64,000 nt of DNA. It comes from Mangifera indica. Taxonomy: Eukaryota > Streptophyta > Magnoliopsida > Sapindales > Anacardiaceae. Of this stretch, positions 1 to 14,626 are shown piece after piece. Numbering within the stretch: position 1 is the stretch's first letter; the number at the start of each line of letters is the position of its first letter. The notes under the pieces are model-generated. The model made no database searches. It saw only the letters and a list, made by a program, of their open reading frames with translations, and was not told the DNA's origin. The translations under genes were made by a program, and so were the position numbers. The stretch spans positions 10,856,449-10,920,448 of the forward strand of contig NC_058149.1 in the NCBI RefSeq assembly GCF_011075055.1. The letters are read 5' to 3'.

Positions 1-1542
1 GCTCAAAATCAGAGAAAACAGAAGAAAAGACAAAAAAAAAAAAAAAAAGAAAGAAAGAAATTAAGAGATTGAAAAGACCCCGTGAAATTAAATTGAAAAA
101 TAGGCAACACCCGAAAGCGTTTAAGATATACTACCACTAACACCTACTAATTTGAAGAAGACAGCTTACTATTGAGAACCCCACCAAGAAAGGAGGCGCC
201 ATAATAAAGAAAGACAGCCAAACGCTACCAAGCAATGAAAAGAAAAAAGCTAAAAGTGAAGCCGGTGGAATGAAAAAGATGGCAAAGAATTTCTTACAAC
301 TGGATCAGGAGCATCATCTTGTTTGCACATAACCCATGGGACACCAGTGTCAAGACCAACAGCCATTTGAGCAGCCCATTTCGTATAAGCTTTACCAGGA
401 GCGCCAATTTCCCATTCAACGGGTCCAAATTCATTCTCTATCTGGAAATAATGCAATTATATAAAATCTGTGTGAACAAAACTTAAAAGAAAAGTAAAAA
501 TAAAAAATAAGCCATTTCTACAAGACAAGTGAGGATCATAATGGGAGAAGCTTCCCACCTGTGACAAAATTATTGGACCACCTTGTGTTTCAAACAACTT
601 TTCTGCCTTCATCATGCTGACTATCTTCTCCGTGAATTTTTGCATTGCCGCCTTCATTACAAGACAAATTAATCATCTGATTAATGAACTCAATACACCA
701 AATTAATCCAGAAAAAGACATTAGAGAAAAAAATGAACCAATATAGTGTCTAACCTTGAAAGGTTCATTGTCTGTTCTAAATTCAATTCCAGGAACATAT
801 TTCAGCCAAACAGGAAAACCCCTGAAGCCAAACAAAAACATTGTAATACAAGTAAAGTTATTTATTAAAACAAGAGAGAGAAAACGTAAATGCTATTACC
901 CAAAGTTCCATTCTGCACAAACATAGGGGCCAATCCGGAGATGAACATAAAGGCCAGCTTGCTGAACGAGCTTAATGAACCGAACAAGATCATATCTGTC
1001 CTCAAAGTAATACTGAAAATACAGAATTTCAATATAAATAAGACCAATTAGTTATTAAACCCAGAATCAAAAGGAGAAGAAGAAGAAAAATCGCAATAAC
1101 ATATTAAATTCAAATGCAGTACTTTCCCAGGAGAAGGCTCATGTCCATTCCAGAAGACATAAGTTTGTATAACATCCAAACCTCCATCTTTGGCCTTCTG
1201 AATAAGATCAGGCCACATCTGCGATTGCAATAAATTCAGAAAAAAAAAAAAAAACTCAGTTTGAAAAAAGACTAAAAGAAAAAATTCCCATGTGTCAGAA
1301 GTCCACAAAAATTGAAAAGAAACACTGAGGAGCCACATTGGCAATTTCAGTACCTGAGGAGTACTTCTGGGATAATGAATGGAGCCAGAAATAAGAATCC
1401 TTCTCTGGCCATCAATGATGATAGCTTTATGGTCATAGGACACAGTTGCTTCCACAAAACAAACCCATGAAGAAAACAGCATTAGCAGCAACATAAACAT
1501 GTTGGTTATCAACATGTCGGTCCTTGAACCTTCGAACCCCAT
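1..1542 (-). CDS. BGAL: Beta-galactosidase, GH35 family (5' part of gene, exons 1-6; continues beyond left edge)
   Basis: Secreted cell-wall glycosidase that removes terminal beta-galactosyl residues from pectic and other wall polysaccharides. Exons (all -): 1354-1542, 1123-1218, 900-1012, 755-821, 559-651, 298-441. All junctions are GT-AG and the frame is kept, giving 234 residues before the next intron. The N-terminus has a hydrophobic signal peptide ending near FVEA, then the hallmark [10 protein letters not shown] block, [25 protein letters not shown] and [11 protein letters not shown]. In the last, Glu190 is the expected acid/base catalyst. The nucleophile Glu and the C-terminal domains lie outside the window. 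In-frame Met10 and Met15 are alternative starts that would give a more typical signal peptide. The remaining 297 bases to the left edge look like intron (purine-rich, no coding match). A subfamily resembling Arabidopsis BGAL2/4/12 is inferred mainly from the GATA neighbour. Confidence 0.93.
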
Positions 1543-4500
1543 ACAACCTCGGGTGTTCCTCGGTACAAATCAATGGCGTTTTCAAAAACTCAGTATCGAG
1601 TTTGAATACTATACATTAAATACACAGTAATGAGGAGGGAGAGAGAAAGAAGAAACAAAAAAAGAAAGTTTTTTTATTTCTTCTTTTGAGAATAAAATGT
1701 CAAAAGCGAAAGAGGGGGCAGAGAGAGCACGGTATGAAGATTGAAATTTGGTTGGTTTCGGTACACAATGAATTAGAGTGGATTGGAAGGTGCCACTTCC
1801 AGCTGCTTTTAAAGCACTTGAAAAAAGCCATGGGACCCAAAATTTTGACGAGCGCGTAGCTAAGCTTTGGTTCTCTCGACTCAACCTCGTTCACACGGGA
1901 AGATAAGAGCTTTTCCACCATTAACAATGTCCTTGGTTTGTTGGGTTTGGTAGCCAAAGCTAAATTTCAAACTAAAACTGAAGCATTTAAGATTTGTTTT
2001 GGGGACCATCTGTAGCCAATTTCAAGGCTTTCAATCCAGCTTCTTGAATACTTTCAGAAAGATTCCTTTATTCCGTGTACATACAGTCTATTTTATCTCA
2101 TGGAGTAAGCTTTCGTGTATGAAAACGAAGGCAATTTTACTTCACTCGAACCCATTTTTTAAATTGAATCGATCATATCAAACAAATAAAATTTAAGTTT
2201 AATAATCAGTTTCACAACCATTATTTCAAAAGTATAATTTTCAAATTCTCTTTAATAAAGTTTCAAGATTATACCTTTATCTTGTCTAATAAAGTTATAA
2301 TTCATTCAACACTGAAAAAAAAGCTTAACTCCACATAAAATTTTCTGTTTAAAAAAAACAATTAATGGAAGGTTAAGCTGGGTTTTAGTTTGAAATTATT
2401 AAATTAGTTGTTATAATTAATTTATGTAATGATAAATTGTTATCATCATCTTTCAACCGGAAATAAATAAATATTAATTATTAGAAATATATTTTTTGAG
2501 ATATAATATAATAATATTATTATTTCGTAAAGTTTAATTTTTGTTAGGCACGTGAATTTGCAATGGACTTATTTGGTTAGCGTGTACCATCTGACGTGGT
2601 TGCTTTGACCACAAGCGTCCTCAACTGACCAATCATGTAAAGCCACGTCATAATATAGCCTCCCAACAGACAACCACTCCCCAATAATAAATTAGAAGTT
2701 TATTAAAGAGAAATTATTTTTTTAAATTCATTTATAAAATTTTAACCATAATTTTTTAATTATATAATTTTAGTAAAAAATATAAATTAATATCAGCTTT
2801 ACTCTCTTTTTTAATTTTCATATTTAAAGGTTAAAAAAATAAAAAGGGTAAAAATTTTAAAAAAATTTCAAGAGGTAGATTGGTCATTTATTTGGTGTGA
2901 AATTGGTAGGCCGACCAGAATGGGATTTGACGTACCACTAACACTGACAAGGTTGAATAGAAAAAAAGGATGAAGAGAAATTATTGATTAAAGTTAAACA
3001 CATTAGACTGGAAATAATGTATAGTCGTTGTTGGCGACAAGGGTAAGATATTATTAGTGGTCTTGCGAGTTCATTGAACAAGGTGGTTAATGATGAGAAA
3101 GTTTGGAAATAATGTGACGGTGGTGAGTTGCAATTAGTTCAGTTCAAACCCCTTGTTGTCTTCAAAATTAAGCTATATTTATTCTTACACTAACACCTCC
3201 TTCAATATTAATATCATTATTACAATTATATTTAAAAAATTACTCAATTTATTATATATTAATATTTATTCACAGAAATTGGCATCAAATTTTTGGGATG
3301 ATCATTCTATAATTTGGCAACAAATCAAACCGTTGTTGTTTTTTGATCTCGATTTGTATGAACCGATATTTCATGTTCGTTCAACTTATAACCAAATGGA
3401 TAAGGTTGTTCTTTAATAAAACAATTGTATACCTTAACATATAATGTTTGAAATGGACAACCCAATTATGGTGTTTCATGCCCATTTTTTTTTATTGTGG
3501 TCATGAGGTATTTCGTGGTTAACACAAAACTAGCTCAATTATAAATATTTTTTTATTAGTTTTTCACATCATTAATGGAAAATGATTTGAAGGAAGAAGA
3601 ACGGGTGAGTCATGAAGAAAATGAATACAGCGCTTCGTGTTCCCGCTGTTGAGATGCTTCTTCAAATTTTGAATTACTAGAGAACTGTTTATTTATTACA
3701 TTTTGTCAGCGGAGGATGGTAGAGGTCAGAGGAATGATGGTATAATACACATAGAAAATAATGTGTATCATAAAGTTTAATAAATTAATATGATATAATA
3801 AATTTATCATATGATATAATACATATTATTAATATATATTAATACACTTTTTTAGAGAAAATAATAACGTAATAAGAGTGTATATGAAAAGTTTTAAATT
3901 TTTAGTGATATTTGTTATATTTTTCAAAAATGATGATGTGTCAATTAAATTTTTAATTATTTTAATAATTAGTTTTAAAAAAATTGTATCATACAATACA
4001 ATATGATATTTGATATATGATAAAAAAATAAATTTTCAATACATAATATAAAACTTGATTCAACTACATGATCCTAATCATAGCAGTCGAATTGTCTACC
4101 AAAAAACTAATTTTTCGTATTTTTAAAAAATAAAATAATAAAACAGTAAAAACTTAAATTGATATACCATCACTTTGAAAAATATTATACACTCCAAAAA
4201 TTTTAAAATTTTTTATACATTTTTATTATATTATTATTTTTAAAAAAAATATGTAATAATTCATATTAATAATGTATATTATATCATATTAATTTAATAT
4301 ATTTTATAATATATATTATTTTTTATCTATATTACATCATATATCATAAAATATAAATAATTAATTATGGTACCAGTAGATAATTCTTTACCTCCTTTCC
4401 TCTTCCTCCGTTAAACGATGATTAAGCACAACCAGTCAGAATATTTAAACCTACACAATACGACGTCGGAAATAGTTAAAAATGTCATTTCGACACTTTT

Positions 4501-4802
4501 GCGGTGTCATTTTATTGGATGCTCCTTTTTGTCCAAGGATAACAAGAATTCGAATAATTGCAATTAGCGAAAAAGGGTTATAAGGAAGAAGAGTAAGACA
4601 GTTAAGAAAAATAGAAAAATAGAAAGTAGAAAAATACAGAAAGTGAGAAAGAAAAAAGAAAGATCTAAAAACAATTAAGCGACACTTTCTTTTTTGAATT
4701 AATACGGGCTGTTGGATTATTATATATATAAATAAATTATAAAAAATTATTATATAACCTAATGTAGGAACATTTGATAGATTATTATAAATAAGATAAT
4801 GT

Positions 4803-5030
4803 GTAATTATATAATTAAATAATTTTGAATTAAAGATAAAGTAATATCCAATCATATAATAACATATCATTTATTTATTTAAATTATTGAGTATATAAAT
4901 AATGTGTCATTATATGATGGGATAATTTTGAATTAAAGATAAAGTAATATCCAATCATATAATGATATATTATTTATTTATTTAAATTATGTATAAAAAA
5001 TATATACATATAATATTACTTAGGACAAAT
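4803..5030. repeat. AT-rich palindromic repeat, two adjacent copies (MITE-like family)
   Basis: Two near-identical cores sit head to tail (about 4803-4885 and 4893-5020). Each centres on AATTTTGAATTAAAGATAAA. In the second copy the arms 4907-4923 and 4949-4965 form an inverted repeat of 17 bases with one mismatch. Related copies occur at about 10.08-10.20, 17.36-17.51, 19.46-19.63, 20.65-20.76, 26.28-26.43, 36.60-36.76 and 53.76-53.90 kb, so this is a dispersed family. Confidence 0.7.
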
Positions 5031-7681
5031 TATTAGTTCGATTTGATAAATTAACAAATTCTAGTGTAAGAAAAATTAAAATATTGAAAAGTTATGTAAA
5101 AGGTTGGCAAGAATATTAATGTAAGCATAAATACTTTGCCTTATTCAATCTCAATGCTTATCTTCTAAAGTAGGGATTAGTCTTTTTACCCATGCAACAA
5201 ACTTCAACCCAGGAATGTTATTCCCTTTAACCAATGTTTTTAAAATCAGATTGGTGGTCAAATTAATTATCTTATTAATTTATGGTTCAACTGGTTTAAT
5301 TAGATAATCAATCGATTTAATTTATTGTCAAATTATTTTATATTTTTTAAATAGTATAAAATATAATTTTAAATATCTAATTATATAATTGATATTCTAT
5401 TGTATAGATAAAGAAAAAATAATAATTATAAATTTTATCATTAATTTAATTAAAATTTTACAAATTGAAACTTTTTGAAGTTTTAATAAAATAAAAATTG
5501 TGTAGTATTATGTAAACTTAGTTTTGTTAGTTTTGAATAATTTTTCTAATTCAATAAGTTTAATGAATTTGACCAAATGTAAAATAAGTCAATGATTATA
5601 TATAAATCGGACTAAATTATAAAATTACATCAGATTATAGACTGATTAACAGTTTAACCGATTAAACCAATTGATTTGGTTTGATTTTAAAAACACTACT
5701 TAAAACTTGGATGCATTGCATGAGTGGCTCGCAAAAGCTCTCTTCTCATCTCATCAATTACTTAATTTTTAGGTCGGAAGACTTATTTTCACTCAAGATT
5801 TAGTGTATTTTTAAATTTTTGTTTATTAATTTTTAAAACTTTAAATACTTACAGATAATATAAATTTTTATTTAAATTGATCATCTTTTTCTCAATTCCC
5901 AACGAATTTTAAACACATATTTTCTCAACTCAAACAAACTCTCTCCTTTTGGGGCAATCACTCAATTTGGTACGTAGTTGGTTGGGCCTTCACACTCCCA
6001 ATCTTAAGTTGAAGATAACGAAGAAGATCATCATCTGATAATCACGTTTTCATGATAAGCTTAAAATCTGGCAGTTGCTTATACTGAATGAGCACGTTAG
6101 GTCATAGAGGATTGTCATATGAGATTTCATTTCACCATATCTCAAATCAATCAAACTCATCATCCACCATGCAATTTGTGGAAGCAAAAGGTCTCATTCA
6201 CACCTTAACTAACTTTGAATAAAATATAAGAGTAATTCATGTGAATAATTTTAATGGGTATAATTCCAAAGGTTAGTATAATTGAAAAAACATCAAAAAT
6301 TTTAAAATAAAGATCTGAGTTTAAACTTCTGTTATATTTATAAAATTTTAATTTATCTGATATAATAATATTGAGTTTAAGTTACTCTCTTTCAAATTTA
6401 TCTATCCAATTTATATAGACGGGTGTTCAATTATTTGAAAAAAAAAGTAATGGGTATCCATGTATCTGCGTTCATATTTATGCATGTATATTATATTAAT
6501 GTTTCAACATGGCAAGGGGTTGGAGGGTCATGTTGTGCCTAAGTTATTTGCAAACAGTCCAAAAGTGACTGATAAAGAGTTACATCTATGTTTGAATTTA
6601 GATTAAACATTAATATTAGTTATAGGATTATCCATGATAACCCACCTCATTATTTGACTTGTATACTAATAAATTATCCTCAGCTAATTCAACTTCTAAC
6701 AACACCACATTTAAACAACTACCTATTTTCTCATTTGTTCAACAACTACCAACCAATCGGCAAGAGTCCTCACCATACACTTAGCTTTATTCACAAATCA
6801 ATTTACTGGATTCGTATATTTATTATTACGGTTAGATTCAAAGTGAGTTTGTTTGAACACAAACAAGTTTGAATACGAATACGAGATAAATAAATACAAA
6901 CTTGAATACAAGTTAGAGAGTAAAAAGGAAAACGAACATGAACCCAAACTCAATCATGGCCATGCTTGACTTACATTTGTATCATTAAAAAAAATTAAAA
7001 GTAATAGCGTTATTTATGAGAGCTGAACCCAATATCTCATGTGAACCCGTCCACATGAACTTGGGCTAAGTATGAGTTATGAACTCTTAAATCATAAAGT
7101 GAATCAAACACAAACTCGTATTTCTCTATACTCAATAAACTCAAACCGAAAACGAGTTAAAAACAAACTTTATTTTTTAAAATTTAATTTAATTTAAATT
7201 TAATCATATTTATAATAATATATTATCATATTATTAAATATTTTTTAATTAATTTTTTAGTGAGTTCAATGTTTCCCAAATGAAAATAATTTTGGTTGGT
7301 AACTACACTAAGGAAAGGAGAGAATAATAACTAACAATCTTCCACAGAAAGCGAGTTCGTTGTATTGGAGTTGGTGGATTACAGCTTTTTCTTCTGCATA
7401 CATGAGATGGGAAGAGATGAGACAGTTCTGTAAAACTAACTAGAGAGTTGCTGATTAACTACTTCAACTTCCTTTTGGGACTTTGACTCATGGGTCCAAC
7501 ATTTATGTAGATTGACCAAGCAAAACTAAACAAAACAAAAACATTCCACACATTTTAAATAATTTTTGTCAGGATGATTTCCAATAAATTATGCATAACA
7601 TAACTAACACTTATCCAGAGAACACTTCATATTGATCCCTATCTATACAACTATTCTCTTTTTAAATATATAAATAAATAC

Positions 7682-7689
<8 letters not shown>

Positions 7690-7733
<44 letters not shown>
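7690..7733. repeat. TA dinucleotide microsatellite
   Basis: Uninterrupted alternating A/T run of about 44 bases inside a wider AT-rich repeat region. Confidence 0.95.
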
Positions 7734-7740
<7 letters not shown>

Positions 7741-8967
7741 ATATTATTTATATAAAATTAAATATTATTTTATCTTTAATTAAATATTAAATATAAAAAT
7801 ATATATATTTATGTGTGTTATTATATAATAGATTATTATTTTATTATTAATTAAAATTCATCTAATTTTATAACAATACGTATCAAATATATATCTATTT
7901 TTATATTCAAAATAGGTATGTATAATTTTATTAATTTTTTATATAGTAAAAAGTTTCAACATAAATTCAGCCATTATATACACGTTAATAGCGATTAACA
8001 TGAATATCAATAATCAGATATCAGCTTCTTGATTGAGGCTAAGTGCACGCAATTAAAATTGGCAAAATTAAAAAAAAGAAAGGGGAAAAGAAAGCAGCCT
8101 CTGATGGCTAATGGTTGACAAGTTGAGGCAACAACTTTGCTTGCACGAAATTAAAATGGGTAGGGGTTAAAAGATAAGAAGAAAAAGGGGGGGACAGAGC
8201 TACATCATTCCAGGTCATGAAGAAACCGACCCTTATCCGGGTTTTATTATGTGATGACTTTGACACATATGCTCACTTCTCCATGCATGCTATCTTCAGT
8301 CATCACACCCATTTCTTTTAATTATTTGGTTGGTCTCCATACTTTATCGTATGTTTTAATAGCAAAGTTGCTGGCTAGTCTTGTATCATCCAAATTATTA
8401 AACTAGTTATTCTAACCAGGAAGGAAAATGACACAGAGAACAGAAAACATAACGAACATTTATTTGGTCCCCAGAAAAATTAATTGCAAATGGACAGACA
8501 GCCCAATTTTTGGATATATCGGTAGGTGCTTTTGAGAAAGGTGTTGTTGAACAAAATATTATAATTTTGTAATTTGAAAATTCAAGATGCACATTAAAAA
8601 TTTTATGGCAAACTTTGAAAGCCCAGAGAGTTTCCTTTGTGTTGATAATAGAAAAGGGGAAGAAGAAAGGAAAGGTGCTTAGCCCATTTATTTAGGCCTC
8701 AGATGGAAAGTGTTGAGCCCAGTCCCATTAAAGGAATGACCTTTTTTCTGCAGACCCAACTGGTGTCACAACAGAGAAAAGAGGCTTAGTCGTTTTGGAA
8801 CTCTATTTTGGGGGCGTTAAGTACAAAACGGACGTTTGGACTTGCCCAATGTTAATTTAAAGAGGAAAAAAAATGGAAGCTGGAAAGGAATAGGATGGAG
8901 ACAAATAGAGGTATTCAGATACTCCTCAATCAGTATGTTCATGTATTATCATACCCTGTTTTCAACC

Positions 8968-8972
<5 letters not shown>

Positions 8973-9065
<93 letters not shown>
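8973..9065. repeat. Compound microsatellite (TA)18 then (GA)28
   Basis: A pure TA run (8973-9008) joins directly to a GA run (9009-9065). The apparent ORF across it is a translation of the repeat, not a gene. Confidence 0.97.
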
Positions 9066-9066
<1 letters not shown>

Positions 9067-12000
9067 AACCCTACTCAAATTGGATTATTCTTTTGACACT
9101 GAATTAATCACACTAAATAGGATAAACCTGGAGTTGATGTACTCTCTTATACATAAATTTTTTTTTTACTACTCAAATTATCATTTAAGAGTTGTTTTCA
9201 ACTCATTTTCTCACACCTATTACATAAAAAATAAGAGCAACTACCCATAGTTACTCTAAGATTTAGCTATAGGAAAAAAGTCAGATTCAATCAAAATCAG
9301 ATTTTATCACAATTAGGTCAAATAGCAATATGTTAACTATTTTTATTTTTATTGATTAGAAAATCTTATTCATTTGTTTGAATTTTTTGTAGTCATTATT
9401 GCAAGTCCTAAATGGTTACTATTCAAAGAGCTTCAATCAATTTTCATTACCTTTTATGAAATTTGTTGGAGTGATTAATAGAAGCTTGAGTGAGAAGTGA
9501 TTAATAGCAAATAATTTAATATTTAGTTATTTTTTCACTATATTGTAACAAATAATTTTTGTATTTAGTCTCAAATTAAGTTGTCACGTAGCTAAAGTGT
9601 TAATATAAGGCCAAAGAACTTATTCTCACACAAAGATTAGTGTTTTGTTAAATTTTCATTTATTAATTTTGAAAAACTCAAATATTTACCCATCTGTTAA
9701 TTTTTAAGGTTAATGTTAGAGGTAAAATTATCATTTAGTAAAAATATCTAAAAAAAAACTAAAATTTTAATCATTTTTTTTTTTTAAGTTTAAAAACTAA
9801 CAATTTCACTCTCTCCTCCCCCTTACACGCAAGGTTTGAAAAATCATCATTTTCCCATAGGGTTTCGATAGTAACTCTCCGATGACAAGCTCTTCTCCAA
9901 TTGTCAGCGTTTTCTCTTCCTCTCTGCTTCTCTCTCCCTTTTGGTTGAGTTACTTCTAGCTACAATAAGCTACAAAAAAAATGCAATTGTAGCTGAAATA
10001 TTTAGCTAGGCAAATGGGTATTTTTAGCTGCAATAAACGACATGGTTTGATATGCATAATCTTATGAGTAATGTTATATGTACAAATAATAACATATTAT
10101 CATATGATTAGATAGTTTTAAATTAAAAATAATAATACTTAATTATGTGATGACATATTATTGTTTGTACACATTGTTTAATTGTAATATTATAGTTTAT
10201 TGTCATAAAGTTGACTTGATGATTATATATCATCTGCCAGCAAGAAATATCCAACTTAGCATAAGGGTAATGAGTAATTAATGTGGCAAATATCAAACAT
10301 TGATACCATATATGGAAGCACCTCATATTGCCAAAGAATTATTGTCTAATGTGTTTTAGTCCAGAATAACGTTATCCCGTCTGAACATTCTCTTAATTTC
10401 ACATTGTTTTGTCAACCCATTGCTAGGCATTTATATGATATGCACACTTAGGTGTTGCTCGTGGGATATGAAAAAGACTATACCATAAATGAAATTGTAT
10501 ATTTCCTTCCTGTACTACTTCACTTTGTATTTGAAAATGACTCTAGTTTTAACTTTTCATTTTTTTGAAAACAAACCATTCATGTTTCTGTGGTTGTCCA
10601 ATCGAATCAATGAATAATTGTGTTGGACATTGTTGAACACTAATTGAGTTTTTAGCATATCTTCAACCAACCGGTGGGATAGATTTGAAAGTTATATCTT
10701 CGATTCTAATTTAGCTTGAATCTAACTTTAGATGCCGCTATTCAATCACCCTACTTACTTTTGTGTGTAAGTTTCCTTCTAAATATAAGAGATTTGTTTG
10801 TACTTGATTTGTGTACAATGATCTCAAATTAAAATTAAAAAATCTATATTTGAGTTAGTAAAATAAATATCAGACATAAATATGGTGTAACCTTGAAGTC
10901 TAGGGTTATGTGAATTTAAATAATTTGAGCAATTAATTAGGTCACTTGTTTTATTTAATTGTCAGATAAAAATCACACGAGAGACTGACAAAGAATTACT
11001 AATCGATTTCAATACGGACTGAACTAAAAGATGAAGAAGACAATGAGACAAGTTGTGTTGACTTGAGAAGACAATGGAAAAAACCAAACGATATCGTTAA
11101 TTTGAACACAAATTCAAAAGGTTGAAATTCAAGACGCCGCGTTTGGTTCTTTTCTTTTGATTCGCATTATATTCATGATTTATTTTTGAGACAAGCTTAG
11201 GGCATCTTTTTTTTTTTTTTTTTCCACATAAAATTATAACAGATGACACATTTTTGAGTCACTGTATATAAACATTTTAAATGGCTAAGATCATTTAGGG
11301 AATTCTTATACAAATTAAATTAATTTTGATCATTCAAAACTTTAGGCTAACCCTTTTATTTGTCAATGGAGACGTGATGTGTCTCAACCGTATATTCAGT
11401 ACTTGAACTGTATCAGATTGAGACCACAAGGAAACGTTATAGATTTAAAAAATGTTGAAGAGAAAGCACAAATAAAGTTGAAGATTTGGTAACCTGTGGT
11501 TGATCTATCAGATATTAATGATCAATAGATTAATTATATGAGGTTTAATTGACCTTGGAACTGATGATGAGATATAGCTAGTGGCCACAACATATATGTG
11601 TGACGGTAATTGCAGATGGCATATATCCAGGCTTGCCCATGAGAATTTTCTGGCACCACCATTGCTTTGCTTATCTAGCTAGCGAGAGAGAGTGAAGATA
11701 TGGGACCTTTGGGCATAGAAAGAGCAGTGTCTTGTAGCTGAAACGCCATGGCCCCTCAGATTTTGAAGACCACGTTGAAAACTACCGGTTATTGGACATA
11801 CCTCATATTACTGACACCATACAGGATAATATTTTCACCATGTCTTCATCCATGTCTCTCGCTTCAACATGTACACGAGTGATTAGTAGGCCGCATACGT
11901 AGCTCTCCTCGTTATCATACGAATTTTTGTCTATTTATTTATTTATCTTCTCTTCCTCGATGTAGACAAGTACCTCATACGTTCTCTTATTGCTTCGTCT

Positions 12001-13840
12001 CTGTCCGTTTCTTCAGATATTACTTTTCCTTCCTACAAATATACAAGATTTTGATTTACCTCTATGGGATATTTTTGCCGCAATTTAAGATTTCAGTATA
12101 TATAAAAGATTTATTTACGTGGACAAACATAAAATTATGTGGTCTTAATTCCACAAATCTATGCATATGGTATGAAATATATTGATTTAAAATTTTAGAG
12201 TTGTAAAAATACCTGAAATGTTATGTAATCTAAAAATCTGAATTCCTAAAATTGTCAAGGGTAGTTGCACTAGAGTGACCGATTTTTTGCTCCTGAAACC
12301 TTTTTGAATGATAACTTATAATATGTATATTGTATTAGTTTCAAAGAAGATATCTAGCCACTATATATTAAGTTAATGAAGCTCTATTAAAAGTTCAATA
12401 ACTCTTAAGATCTATACTAATGCTATCTACCCAGAAGATAGATTTATCATCATTAATCACTTAAAGTTATTTATAAATTGTGATTAGACTATTTAATTAT
12501 CTGATTTTATTAAAAAAAATTATAATTAATGTTAACCCGTGTCAAGATATTATAATAGTTTTAACTAGTATAAAGATGGGTAACCCTAGCAATCCTCCAG
12601 CTGAAAAAACCTGCAAGGTTCATTTACTTTGGTAAAAATGCTTAGATCCTGGAAAGAATAAGAAAAATATTAACACAGGAAAGACAAACATCGATGGCTT
12701 AGTAAAAACAAAAAAAAAGGAACTATCAGGTAGAGGTGACTGAACCTGATAGACAAAACGTATACCTAATTAGATCCTGAAGAATTATTTTTACTTAAAA
12801 CGTCAAGCGAGTTGTAGCAATACTGGTGAGTGATGGTTAACATTTGATATTTTGCTGAGTCATGAATATCAACATATAGCAGAAGAGACAAAGGTTATAA
12901 AGAATAGAAACAACTCGTGATAAGTATTTGTACTGAGCAAAAGATGACGTCACATGTAGGATCAGCAACAAACAAGGGAGAGAGAGAGCAATTAATGCCC
13001 CAGGCTTTGACAAATTTTGGGTTGCTCTTGCTCATGTGAGGTACTTGCATTGAAGTAGGTCCAAACTTAGATAAAATAATTTTCCCTTAGTTTGTGCTTG
13101 CTCCAGTTTGCTTCGTTTACTGGTTGATTGGTTTCCCTTATTAAGAATGAAACTATACAGAGAGCAATGACTTTATAGGATTGGATGTCGTTTTGAGAAA
13201 ACGTTTTCATACAGGCCCTTTCTCTTTTCAGTCAGCTTTTTTCTCTTAGCTTTTTCAGCCGCGGTCGTTTCACTGTCACAGAGGACAGAGAGTGTTAAAC
13301 AGGGAAAAATAGAATCGACGGAGCTAGAAGCTAGTCTTTTATTTTCTAAACCCAATGGAGTTGACTAACCACGATTATTTAATCATTTTATAATTAACTT
13401 ATGGAGCCAAAACTTAAAAAAAAAAAAACACCGTAATGGTTAAATAAATAAATTTACTCCGAATTTGTGGGGGAGAGAAGAGGACGCCGAGTGTCTCTTG
13501 CCTGCAAAAGCATTAATTGGGTTTTGGCTATACTAGGGTGGAGGAGAAGTTGTACTTATGGGACTCTGAACCATGTCTCTCACATCTAAACAATCGATCA
13601 TGCCCATGATCTCAATTGATAATAGGAACAGTGAAACAGTGGCCGAAAGAGCCGTTTAAATATATAAAAAAAAAAATTTTAAGTATGGGAATAATAGTTA
13701 CAGTTCAATCATTAAATTCAAGAATTAATAAAATTGATAGAATATTAAAATTTCTGAAATAAAAGTCTGAATTCGAGCTTTTATTGTATTTGTGAAATCT
13801 TGATTTATTTGATGTATTGATTGTGGATCCAGTTACCTCT

Positions 13841-14010
13841 ACGTTTACCTGTCTAATAAATATTAGTGAGATCTCGTCACTCCCAAATTTGTCTATCCAA
13901 CAAATACTAGTGAGTTGTGAGTTTAATCACTCCCAACTTTACCTGTTTAATAAATACTAGTAAGATCTTGTCACCTTCAAGTTTATCGATTCAACAAATA
14001 CTAGTGAAAT
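13841..14010. repeat. Degenerate tandem repeat, about four units of about 45-50 bp
   Basis: The phrase AATAAATATTAGTGAGAT, or close variants such as CAACAAATACTAGTGA, recurs four times, each followed by a TCACTCCCAA-like or TCACCTTCAA-like stretch. It lies 0.6 kb upstream of the GATA gene. Confidence 0.75.
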
Positions 14011-14626
14011 CTCAGTTGTAAAAAAAAATTATCTATTTAGTATAATTAATCTAGTCTTAAAAGGATAATTTGACCTAAATAAGATTTACTCACTCATAGT
14101 AATGATCATTTTTAATGTTTCTAATTGCTTTAATTAAAAAATTATACATGATATAAATATGTTTCGTGGACATAATAGAGAGGATTGGTTATATATATGT
14201 GATTGATGAGTGATCTAAGTTGTATTATCATCATAATTTGTGTGGCTGGCATTGCATAATTTCTTTCTCCAACTAGCGTTAAGCGGGCAGAGTGAAAACT
14301 TTAGAGATAGGGTTTTATATATTTGAATGTGGTGGATGGTGTAGTTGCATTCCACAATTATCCTTTTGAAGAATTTTGTCTTTTTAACTTGTTTGGTTTC
14401 ATCAAGTCACGTGAAGCTCCTATAGGTCTGCGGTAGCGAAGAGCCATTGAACAGTGTTTTATTTGTGTGTTGGTTAGGGCCTTTCTGTTGCCATTTCTCT
14501 CTCATTTCAAATCTTGTCCCCTCTTCCTCCTCATCTCTCTTCCATCTTTTCTGGACAGCAAGCTGAGAAAGATAAACAATTCAACTCTATTATTTTCCCT
14601 TCATTCTGTTTCTCTCACTTGATCCC

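Larger units (their letters stand above)
1543..14626. other. Gene-free, AT-rich intergenic region
   Basis: About 13 kb separates the divergent beta-galactosidase and GATA genes. Roughly the first 450 bases are probably 5' leader and promoter of the beta-galactosidase. Open frames here are short, low in complexity and without recognisable domains. The region holds copies of a palindromic AT-rich repeat (near 4.8-5.0, 7.7-7.9 and 10.1 kb), a long TA run at 7690-7733, a compound TA/GA microsatellite at 8973-9065, and about 50-bp degenerate tandem repeats at 13841-14010. I found no tRNA or rRNA signature and no convincing miRNA or transposase coding sequence. Confidence 0.7.

Noticed and set aside
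8895..9107. Open frame through the TA/GA microsatellite
   Set aside because: Its protein is mostly IY and ER dipeptide repeats translated from the microsatellite.
13173..13355. 60-codon minus-strand frame
   Set aside because: Short, without family resemblance, in repeat-rich intergenic DNA.
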